From Anaerobacillus sp. (GTDB lineage Bacteria > Bacillota > Bacilli > Bacillales > Anaerobacillaceae): a stretch of DNA of 13,928 bases. The first letter of the stretch is position 1. Each line of letters starts with the position of its first letter. Shown here one piece after another: positions 7,686-13,928 of the stretch. The notes beneath the pieces were generated by a model. The model was not told where the DNA came from. It was given only the letters and a program-made list of their open reading frames with translations, and searched no databases. Made by a program: the position numbers and the translations under genes. The stretch is taken from the NCBI GenBank assembly GCA_007118195.1, contig SKSA01000134.1, forward strand, positions 1-13,928, written 5' to 3'.

Positions 7686-10028
7686 TTATTTCACAGACTG
7701 AACTGAGAAGATTTGTTCAAACCATGCCTTTAATTCATTGTAGGATGAATAATAAAGATCATTTTCTAACCTTGCTTGCTCTTGTTTTCGTTTGTATGTT
7801 TTGGATTGATTTAAATCTTTTTTCTCAACATTTTTACATATTGAAATAAGTCCATTGTTTATTGTAACAAATTCTAAGTCAAAAAACACCTTTACCATAA
7901 AATCAATTGTGTCTTTTGACCAACCTTTATGTTTTGCTAGTTGAAGCCCATGTCTTTCTAAATCAAAATTTTGTTGTTTTGTTAAAAATGCATAAAACCA
8001 TTTAAAGTGTTCTCTTGACGGTATTGTTGTAAAAAAATGATCCTCTTTATGATTAAAAATTGTATAAATTCGCTCAGGAGTTTTTCCGTTTAATAGTTGC
8101 TCAATTTGTTTTTTTTCAACTGGCAAATCTAACAAGAACACATATTGTCCTGATAAGTCTATAGTTGGTAATTGTGCTTCATAAGGTATATAAACAAGCT
8201 GGTAATCTTCAACCAAATCTATAGAAGCTATTGTGTCTTCATTAAAATAAATACATACCACTTTTTCTTTAGGTAGTTGGTGGATTTTCTTCAAATTTTT
8301 ACTACCTCTCAGATCAAAAAGCTGCCAGTGATCAACGGCTACATCTTCTAACAATAATTGTGGTTTACAATGACCATTCCACTCATTGATCGATAGCGTA
8401 CCTACCGTAGAGATTTTCGAAGTCATGGAGATTTCCTCATAGAGATAGCCACAATGAAAACCAACACAGTCAATAGTGTGCCCATTTCCTTCTAATAACA
8501 TTTTTAAGTGAGTTTCTTCACTACCAATTCGCTTCATCTGCGATAATTTAGCTTCTTCGATTACTACCTTTGGTGTCGGGTTACTTACCCCGAAAGGAGC
8601 AAGAAGATTCATTTCTTCAATGACAGGAAGCTTAATTTCGTTTATTGATACTACTAAATCAACTTTCGTAATCGGAATATAATCTTCCTCAGTTAAAACT
8701 TCCGTTGCTTGAAAGTTCAAGCGTGATCTTAATTCATTAAGGTTTTCAAGTTTCATTGTTAACCCAGCTGCCATCGGGTGACCACCAAAATGAGGTAAAA
8801 TATCACGAGATTCCGATAAATTTTTAAACATATCAAAACCTTCAATACTTCTAGCTGAACCTTTCGCCAAACCTTTTTCTCGATCGATGGTCAAAACAAT
8901 CGTTGGTCGATAATAACGCTCTACTAATCGTGAAGCTACAATACCAATAACTCCCGAATTCCAACCTTCTTTAGCAATGACTAACACTTTATTTTCATCT
9001 AATGAAGCATACTCTTTTTCAACAATCTCAACGGCTTCCTCAGTGATCTCATTAACAATTCCTTGGCGAACTTTATTTAACTCATCAATTTCAGCGGCTA
9101 GACGTTCTGCTTCAGACATATCTTCACAAATTAATAACTCAACGGCCGGAGTAGCTGAATCTAGTCTACCAACAGCGTTAATTCGTGGGCCAATGGCAAA
9201 GCCAACATGGTCAGCATTTAATTCTTTATCATCAATACCGGTAATTTTTTTTAATGCACGCAGCCCAGGACGAGTAGTATTTTGTAACGCTTTAAGACCT
9301 TTTTTCGCAATCAGTCTATTTTCGTCTACTAACGGGACTAAGTCAGCAATTGTCCCAATCACTGCGATATCTAATAACTCTTCAGGCGCCTCTCCTAATA
9401 AAGCATGAGATAGCTTCCAGGCTACTCCCACCCCAGCTAACCCTTTAAATGGGTAATTACAATCTTCTTGCTTTGGGTTGACGATCGAACAAGAATCGGG
9501 CAAAACAGGTGGTGGTTCATGATGATCAGTTATAATAAAATCTAGACCAATTTCTTTGGCTACATTCGCTTCATGAACAGCAGAAATTCCTGTATCCACT
9601 GTGATAACTAGTGAAAAACCTTCTTCTTTCGCACGTCTTAGTGCTGGTTCATTCGGTCCATACCCTTCTGTAAATCGGTTAGGAATATAAAACTGAAACT
9701 CAGCTCCTAACATTTTAAGCGTTTCGACCATCACGGTAGTGCTACTGACTCCATCTGCATCATAATCACCAAAAATCAAGATTTTTTCTTGATTCGTGAT
9801 TGCCGTTTCAATTCTTTCAACGGCTTGTCTCATCCCTTTCATTAAAAAAGGATCATGAAATTCAGTTTTTTCAATATATAAAAAGTCACGAGCTTCTTCG
9901 ACAGAAGAAATCCCTCGGTTTAAAAGTAAATTGGCTACAAGTGGTGAAATGTTTAACTCAGCCACAAATTGTTGTTCCAATGAATGGCCTTGCCTCTCAA
10001 TTCTCCACCTTTTTTTTGACCTTAGCAT
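7686..10028 (-). CDS. recJ: Single-stranded-DNA-specific 5'-3' exonuclease RecJ
   Basis: DHH-superfamily nuclease that degrades single-stranded DNA 5' to 3' in recombination and mismatch repair. The DHH core has FGDYDADG (86-93), a DTG (145-147), TDHH (168-171) and further conserved acidic residues. DHHA1 carries GWNSGVIGIVASRL (355-368) and GGHPMAAG (415-422). An OB-fold region follows at about 455-560, then a C-terminal extension of roughly 200 residues, as in Bacillus RecJ, giving 780 residues. I place the start at the ATG at 10028 (MLRSKKRW), which fits the family and has AGGGGTG nine bases upstream. The open frame continues 21 codons further into the lapA end and the hairpin, which I regard as untranslated. 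It has an internal promoter and shares a transcript with apt. Confidence 0.96.
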   Translation of the reverse strand: MLRSKKRWRIERQGHSLEQQFVAELNISPLVANLLLNRGISSVEEARDFLYIEKTEFHDPFLMKGMRQAVERIETAITNQEKILIFGDYDADGVSSTTVMVETLKMLGAEFQFYIPNRFTEGYGPNEPALRRAKEEGFSLVITVDTGISAVHEANVAKEIGLDFIITDHHEPPPVLPDSCSIVNPKQEDCNYPFKGLAGVGVAWKLSHALLGEAPEELLDIAVIGTIADLVPLVDENRLIAKKGLKALQNTTRPGLRALKKITGIDDKELNADHVGFAIGPRINAVGRLDSATPAVELLICEDMSEAERLAAEIDELNKVRQGIVNEITEEAVEIVEKEYASLDENKVLVIAKEGWNSGVIGIVASRLVERYYRPTIVLTIDREKGLAKGSARSIEGFDMFKNLSESRDILPHFGGHPMAAGLTMKLENLNELRSRLNFQATEVLTEEDYIPITKVDLVVSINEIKLPVIEEMNLLAPFGVSNPTPKVVIEEAKLSQMKRIGSEETHLKMLLEGNGHTIDCVGFHCGYLYEEISMTSKISTVGTLSINEWNGHCKPQLLLEDVAVDHWQLFDLRGSKNLKKIHQLPKEKVVCIYFNEDTIASIDLVEDYQLVYIPYEAQLPTIDLSGQYVFLLDLPVEKKQIEQLLNGKTPERIYTIFNHKEDHFFTTIPSREHFKWFYAFLTKQQNFDLERHGLQLAKHKGWSKDTIDFMVKVFFDLEFVTINNGLISICKNVEKKDLNQSKTYKRKQEQARLENDLYYSSYNELKAWFEQIFSVQSVK

Positions 10029-10034
10029 GAAATA

Positions 10035-10079
10035 CCACACCCCTAACCTATTTAGTATACAAGAGGTTATGAGGTGTGG
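10035..10079 (-). other. Intercistronic hairpin covering the recJ ribosome site
   Basis: Between the LapA-like gene and recJ, the minus strand folds: CCACACC at 10079-10073 pairs with GGTGTGG at 10041-10035 and TAACC with GGTTA, separated by a small asymmetric bulge and a 16-base loop. The 3' arm contains the GGGGTG that serves as the recJ ribosome site. No U-run follows, so it is not a standard terminator; it may block translation or act as an RNA-processing site. Confidence 0.65.
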
Positions 10080-10082
10080 CAA
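10047..10082 (-). promoter_or_regulatory. Probable sigma-A promoter of recJ-apt
   Basis: TTGCCA (10082-10077), exactly 17 bp, then TATACT (10059-10054); each hexamer matches five of six consensus bases. The -35 begins two bases after the stop codon of the LapA-like gene. A start near 10047 gives a short leader of about 20 nt that begins inside the hairpin loop or 3' arm. Confidence 0.65.
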
Positions 10083-10083
10083 T

Positions 10084-10437
10084 TCATCCATTCGGATTTG
10101 GTGTACTATTTTTTGGTGGGTTTGTTGGAACTTCTTTCTTACTAATTTCTTTCTTACTTTCTTTCATATTCTTCATTTCTACATTCTTTTTACGAAGGTC
10201 TTCATTTTCAAGTCTAATCTTTTTTAGCTCCGCGCGCATCTTATAGATCCCGTACAAACCGACGCCACCAACTAGAATCCCCCCCATTAATACGGAACTT
10301 ATAATAACGATAACAAGCGGCCATTCAGCCGTTCCAAAAACATAATTAACAGTTACTACGTCCATATTAATGACAGCAAAAATGGCAATTAACAATGCTA
10401 CAAAAAGTCCAATGATTAACCCCCATTGACCTTTCAT
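10084..10437 (-). CDS. LapA-domain membrane protein (YrvD-like)
   Basis: A 117-residue protein with the DUF1049/LapA architecture: a first membrane segment at about 5-24, a short outer loop, a second at about 38-62, then a charged cytoplasmic stretch (MRAELKKIRLENEDLRKKN) that may form a short coiled coil, and a Lys-, Pro- and Asn-rich tail ending NSTPNPNG. In E. coli the LapA/LapB pair acts in lipopolysaccharide control, which does not apply here; the Bacillus relative yrvD in the same position has no firm role that I know. The ATG is preceded by GAGAGGTGATC, an excellent match to the 16S rRNA tail. The 11-copy heptad array starts at once upstream of this site, and I could not find a convincing promoter. 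Confidence 0.88.
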   Translation of the reverse strand: MKGQWGLIIGLFVALLIAIFAVINMDVVTVNYVFGTAEWPLVIVIISSVLMGGILVGGVGLYGIYKMRAELKKIRLENEDLRKKNVEMKNMKESKKEISKKEVPTNPPKNSTPNPNG

Positions 10438-10454
10438 TTTTTGATCACCTCTCC

Positions 10455-10537
10455 TTTGAGTTTTGAGTTTTGAGTTTTGAGTTTTGAGTTTTGAGTTTTG
10501 AGTTTTGAGTTTTGAGTTTTGAGTTTTGAGTTTTGAG
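10455..10537. repeat. Tandem heptad array (TTTTGAG), 11 perfect copies
   Basis: Positions 10461-10537 hold 11 uninterrupted identical TTTTGAG units, preceded by a partial TTTGAG and followed by degenerate TGGTGAG and TTTTGTG. On the transcribed strand it reads CTCAAAA repeated, ending directly at the extended ribosome site of the LapA-like gene. The perfect identity suggests recent expansion or active homogenisation. Confidence 0.97.
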
Positions 10538-10554
10538 TGGTGAGTTTTGTGCTT

Positions 10555-10640
10555 AATTTACAATTTAAAATTTAGAACGAATTCAGCAATTATTCATTCT
10601 AAATTTTGAATTTTGAATTTTAAATTTTAAATTGTAAATT
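10555..10640. repeat. AT-rich palindrome with heptad-expanded arm
   Basis: The left arm at 10555-10582 (28 nt) and the right arm at 10592-10640 (49 nt) flank a nine-base loop. Outer parts pair perfectly over 19 bp (AATTTACAATTTAAAATTT and its complement), and inner parts GAACGAAT and ATTCATTC pair with one mismatch. The right arm carries exactly 21 extra bases made of AATTTTG/AATTTTA heptads. Together with the TTTTGAG array this fills the 213-bp space between the CDF and LapA-like genes; I see no gene there. Confidence 0.9.
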
Positions 10641-10650
10641 TATTAAAGAG

Positions 10651-11547
10651 CTAACCGGAAAATGGATTGATATGGATCCTGACGTCTTGAACATGGTCGA
10701 GTTTTATTAGTTGTGCTTTTACTTTTTTACCGATGGCATGACCTTGTTCGACAGTTATATGTGGGTCAACTCCGATTTTTATATCAATAATGACATAATG
10801 ACCGTGCTCTCTTGCTAAAAATTCATCAATACTAAGTACCCCCTCTACTTCAAGGGCAGTCTTTCGCATTTCTTCAGTATCTTCATCGTGCAGCACGTGA
10901 TCTAAGGCATTGTGAATCGACTGCTTACCAAGACTCCAAGCCATTTTCAAAATGAGGATCGAAACGAATAAACCTGCTAACGGATCGGCATAGACTAGCC
11001 AAGGAATACCGATATAGCCACCAATAATTGATGCGCCGATCCCTAACAAAGCTGCGAAGGAAGAAAATACATCTGAGCGATGGTGCCACGCATCAGTAAC
11101 TAACGCCTCACTACGATATTTTTTCCCTAAATGATATTTATAACGAAACATTAATTCTTTAACAACAATTGAAAAGATTACAGCATAAATAGCAATAACA
11201 CCTGGAACTTCAATAGGCTCGTTAAAAGACTTGACCGCTGAAAGAGCAATCTCAAAACCGACAATAAATAATAATACCGCTACAATAATCGCCGCTATCG
11301 ATTCGGCTTTACCGTGTCCGTATGGATGGTCTTTATCTGGTGGAAGCTTTGCTGCTCGTATACCTATTAAAACCGCTACAGAGCCAACAACGTCCGAAGC
11401 TGAATGGACTGCATCAGCAACAAGTGCTCTACTCCCAGCGAGCCAACCAACAATTCCTTTAATTAAAGCTAAAGCGATATTACCAACAATTCCAACCCAA
11501 GCTGCAAATTGAACCTTTTTAAAGCGTTCATCCTTTTCCTCTATCAT
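10651..11547 (-). CDS. Cation diffusion facilitator (CDF) metal efflux transporter
   Basis: Inner-membrane antiporter that exports divalent metal. The 298 residues show six membrane segments over about 12-205 and a cytoplasmic C-terminal domain from about 210. The metal site is readable: H48-xxx-D52 in TM2 (VADAVHSASD) and H155-xxx-D159 in TM5 (DAWHHRSD), with the DHPYGHGKAE loop at 73-82 typical of the family. A His-Asp/His-Asp tetrad is common in zinc CDFs, but Bacillus manganese exporters are close in sequence, so I leave the metal open. The start is ATG at 11547 with AAGGTG five bases upstream; a GTG one codon earlier is too close to the ribosome site. In B. subtilis this spot holds yrvC instead. 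Only a weak promoter candidate (TTGAAG, CACAAT) is visible upstream. Confidence 0.93.
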   Translation of the reverse strand: MIEEKDERFKKVQFAAWVGIVGNIALALIKGIVGWLAGSRALVADAVHSASDVVGSVAVLIGIRAAKLPPDKDHPYGHGKAESIAAIIVAVLLFIVGFEIALSAVKSFNEPIEVPGVIAIYAVIFSIVVKELMFRYKYHLGKKYRSEALVTDAWHHRSDVFSSFAALLGIGASIIGGYIGIPWLVYADPLAGLFVSILILKMAWSLGKQSIHNALDHVLHDEDTEEMRKTALEVEGVLSIDEFLAREHGHYVIIDIKIGVDPHITVEQGHAIGKKVKAQLIKLDHVQDVRIHINPFSG

Positions 11548-11651
11548 CACATCACCTTATTCACTTTATTAATAAATATCCTTTATTGTGCATTATTAAA
11601 CTTTTTCTTCAAACTAACTTTGAGGCTTTTCTGTTTGAGTAATAATTGTAG

Positions 11652-11690
11652 TTGTAAAAATAAACCGTGGTTTAAGTCACCACGGTTTAT
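11652..11690 (-). terminator. Intrinsic terminator after secF
   Basis: A perfect 12-bp stem, ATAAACCGTGGT (11690-11679) with its complement at 11671-11660, a seven-base loop, then TTTT on the minus strand. It lies about 10 bp after the secF stop codon and closes the secD-secF transcript. Confidence 0.95.
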
Positions 11691-11700
11691 GCTAATCATA

Positions 11701-12624
11701 TTATGCTTCATTTTCTGCAGTTTTAAAGCGTTTTTTTTGTAATGTTTTACTCTTCCAAACGAGCCATAGCTGCGCTGCGATAAATAGTGATGAATATGTC
11801 CCTGCAACTAAACCGACTAATAAGGCAAACGAGAACGTTCTAATCGCTTCGCCACCGAATAAGAGTAACGCACCTGCTGCAAAAACAACGGTTAATACGG
11901 TGTTAATTGAGCGAGCTAACGTTTGAATTAAACTTTTATTAACGACACGAGCTAAGTCATCAAATGTTTTCACTTTTTTCTCATAGCTTAAGTTTTCCCT
12001 TATCCTATCAAATGTTACAATCGTATCATTTATTGAATAACCGACAATCGTTAGTACTGCAGCAATGAACGGTAAATTCACTTCCATTTGCGTAATACTA
12101 AAGACAGTAATAATGAAAAATGCATCGTGTAATAGCGCTACAATCGCAGCTAATCCGTATAACAACTCAAAGCGAATCGTTACGTAAATAATAATACCAA
12201 TCGATGCAAAAATGACAGAGAAGAAAGCGTTTCTTGCAAGTTCGCGACCGATAGTTGGGGTTACCGTACTGATGTTAGGCTCGGCACCAAACGAAGTATG
12301 AAAATGTCTTTGGACGGTTAACATCTCTTCTTGATTAAGAACACCGATAAAAGAAGCGTAGGCCATCTCATTACGATCTCCGGCGAGTAATACGCTATCA
12401 GGTTCTAAACCGACCTCCGCAAATTCTGCGTAAACAATGTCCGCTGTTAAACCTTCCTCACCTAAAAGTTCAATTTTCGTACCACTCTCAAAATCAATTC
12501 CTAAATTCAAACCGATCGTCGAAAGTAAAATCACGCCAACTAGCACGAGGATCCCTGAGAAAATAAAGAACTTTTTGCGATGTTTAACAAAATCTAGCTT
12601 CGTTTCTCCATAATTAAAGTTCAC
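11701..12624 (-). CDS. secF: Protein translocase subunit SecF
   Basis: Membrane partner of SecD that uses the proton gradient to help SecYEG-driven export. The layout is TM1 at about 17-38, the conserved LGIDFESGTKI motif near 41-51, an extracytoplasmic domain to about 130, then five closely packed membrane segments. The TM4 motif GYSINDTIVTFDRIRENL lies near 195-212 and holds the conserved acidic residues. Two GTG starts are possible. The one at 12633 leaves a single base after AAGGAG; the one at 12624 leaves ten, so I chose the latter (307 residues). Either way the gene overlaps the secD end (by 11 or 20 bp) in another frame, implying translational coupling. An in-frame stop just upstream shows it is a separate gene and not a sequencing frameshift of a fusion. 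Confidence 0.95.
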   Translation of the reverse strand: MNFNYGETKLDFVKHRKKFFIFSGILVLVGVILLSTIGLNLGIDFESGTKIELLGEEGLTADIVYAEFAEVGLEPDSVLLAGDRNEMAYASFIGVLNQEEMLTVQRHFHTSFGAEPNISTVTPTIGRELARNAFFSVIFASIGIIIYVTIRFELLYGLAAIVALLHDAFFIITVFSITQMEVNLPFIAAVLTIVGYSINDTIVTFDRIRENLSYEKKVKTFDDLARVVNKSLIQTLARSINTVLTVVFAAGALLLFGGEAIRTFSFALLVGLVAGTYSSLFIAAQLWLVWKSKTLQKKRFKTAENEA

Positions 12625-13903
12625 TAATCTCACTCTCCTTCACACCAAAAAGTCGTGGCTTCTTATTTAAAATTCTACTGTTGACCCATAATCCAAGAAG
12701 GAGACGCGAACCATAAACAGCAGTTAAAAAGCTTGTTAAAATACTGACAATTAACATAACAGCAAAGCCTTGAACAGCCATTGTTCCGAAATAGAACAAT
12801 ACAGATGCTGCTAAAATTGTCGTGATATTAGCATCTAAAATTGTCGATAGTGAACGGCGACTTCCCGCTTTAAAAGCAGACATCGTTGTTTTTCCACTTC
12901 GAAGTTCATCTTTAATTCGTTCGTAGGTGATAATGTTGGCGTCAACTGCCATCCCTACCCCTAAGATTAACGCGGCAATACCCGGTAATGTCAGTACTGC
13001 ATTCATCCAGTTAAAAATAACTAAAACTAAATAAATATAAAAAGACAACGTAATAATCGCAATGATACCCATAAAACGGTAATAAACGAGCATATATAGG
13101 AAAATTAATGCTACACCGATGAACCCGGCATAGATCGTTCTTTCCATTGCCTTTTCACCAAGTGCTGCCCCAACAGAATTTGAATAAACTTCTTCAAGAC
13201 TTACTGGTAAGGCACCTGCATTTAAAACGTCCGCTAAAAATTGCGCTTCTGATAATGTAAAGTTCCCGGTAATCCGAACATTTCTCGTGTTTAACACTTC
13301 ACTAACACTTGGTGCAGAGATATACTTTTGCTCAGCCTCTGGTTTGAGCCTTTCCTCCATAAAGGAATCGCCCTCTTCGTAATCTAACCAAATGACGAGC
13401 TGACTTCCTAATACTTCTCTTGTTACTTCAGCAAAAAGGGTTGCATCTTTTAATGTAACAGCTACTTCTGGACGGTTAGCTTCATCAAAAGTAACACTAG
13501 CCCCACCTTCTCGTAGATCTGCTCCGTCCATCTTTAAATTGTCATTAACATCACGGAACGTCAATTGCGCCTCTGTTGAAAGAAGCTCTCGAGCCGTTTG
13601 TTGATCTTCAACACCAGCGAGCTGGACGCGAATTCGATTTTCACCTTCAATAGCCACATTCGGCTCTGAAACCCCGATAACGTTAATACGTTGATTCAAC
13701 GCCGTTACGGTACTTTTTAATGCCTCTTCATCTATTACGTCACCTTCATGAGCAGGATGAACTTCATACAAAACTTCAAATCCACCTTGAAGGTCTAAGC
13801 CTAGCTTAACTTCTCTTGCATTATCCATTGCCGTTGTGGCAACAAGACCTGCAAGTAAAATAACGATAAGAAAAAAAGCTATAATCCGACCTTTCTTTAC
13901 CAT
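12614..13903 (-). CDS. secD: Protein translocase subunit SecD
   Basis: Sec accessory subunit that pulls exported proteins across the membrane at a late step. The 429 residues are the short Gram-positive form. TM1 is at about 5-25, followed at once by the signature KLGLDLQGGFEVLYEV (33-48). The extracytoplasmic domain runs to about 255 and includes NAGALPV (228-234). Five membrane segments follow, with GVGMAVDANIITYERIKDE (315-333) carrying the conserved Asp321 needed for proton-driven movement. The ATG is preceded by AAGGAGG with an 11-base gap. The protein ends in a short cytoplasmic tail (GVKESEISEL) where the fused Bacillus SecDF would run on into its SecF half. The promoter lies beyond the window edge; yajC is not visible here. 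Confidence 0.96.
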   Translation of the reverse strand: MVKKGRIIAFFLIVILLAGLVATTAMDNAREVKLGLDLQGGFEVLYEVHPAHEGDVIDEEALKSTVTALNQRINVIGVSEPNVAIEGENRIRVQLAGVEDQQTARELLSTEAQLTFRDVNDNLKMDGADLREGGASVTFDEANRPEVAVTLKDATLFAEVTREVLGSQLVIWLDYEEGDSFMEERLKPEAEQKYISAPSVSEVLNTRNVRITGNFTLSEAQFLADVLNAGALPVSLEEVYSNSVGAALGEKAMERTIYAGFIGVALIFLYMLVYYRFMGIIAIITLSFYIYLVLVIFNWMNAVLTLPGIAALILGVGMAVDANIITYERIKDELRSGKTTMSAFKAGSRRSLSTILDANITTILAASVLFYFGTMAVQGFAVMLIVSILTSFLTAVYGSRLLLGLWVNSRILNKKPRLFGVKESEISEL

Positions 13904-13928
13904 CTCTAAAAATGCCTCCTTGTTTAAA

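Noticed and set aside
8977..9408. 143-codon plus-strand open frame
   Set aside because: It is antisense to the conserved DHH/DHHA1 core of recJ, has Ser-rich composition typical of a shadow frame and no ribosome site.
10029..10091. Upstream start for recJ adding 21 residues
   Set aside because: The added residues come from the lapA end and the hairpin and do not look like the RecJ N-terminus; the ATG at 10028 fits the family.
10455..10640. CRISPR array
   Set aside because: Units are 7 bp, contiguous and without spacers, and no cas gene is present.
11583..11807. 74-codon minus-strand open frame
   Set aside because: It overlaps the secF C-terminus in another frame and reads through the secF terminator.

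Overview
This window looks like chromosomal DNA from a low-GC Gram-positive bacterium of the Bacillaceae. The gene order secD-secF / LapA-like (yrvD) / recJ / apt / relA / dtd / small orphan / T-box-hisS-aspS matches the well-known Bacillus block, the proteins are typical of that family, and strong AGGAGG ribosome sites and sigma-A type promoters are present. Every supported gene is on the minus strand, so transcription runs from high to low coordinates. The genus cannot be fixed from the sequence alone.

Layout in transcription order. (1) secD and secF (13903-11701) are separate, overlapping genes for the Sec accessory complex and end at a perfect 12-bp hairpin terminator. (2) A cation diffusion facilitator gene (11547-10651) is followed by a 213-bp spacer made almost wholly of 7-bp periodic repeats. 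(3) A LapA-domain membrane protein (10437-10084), then recJ (10028-7686) with its own promoter inside a hairpin, then apt (7643-7128) and a terminator. (4) A second heptad-repeat element, the relA promoter, bifunctional relA (6894-4708), and dtd from a TTG start (4583-4143), ended by a strong terminator. (5) A 58-residue orphan gene (3970-3794). (6) A consensus promoter, a histidine-type T-box leader, hisS (3198-1924) and aspS (1908-121), then a third heptad-repeat element running to the window edge.

The genes are mostly core: protein export, nucleotide salvage, (p)ppGpp control, DNA repair, tRNA charging and D-aminoacyl-tRNA clearance. The unusual material lies between them. Three intergenic spaces hold elements built on a 7-bp period (TTTTGAG / CTCAAAA and AT-only relatives), often arranged as inverted arms. 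One array of 11 perfect copies abuts a ribosome-binding site, one palindrome has arms that differ by exactly three heptads, and one element sits just upstream of the relA promoter. Other points are a T-box whose discriminator-pairing base does not fit the usual tRNA-His, and a recJ promoter placed so that only read-through transcripts would fold over the recJ ribosome site. I see no phage, insertion sequence, CRISPR array or defence system.
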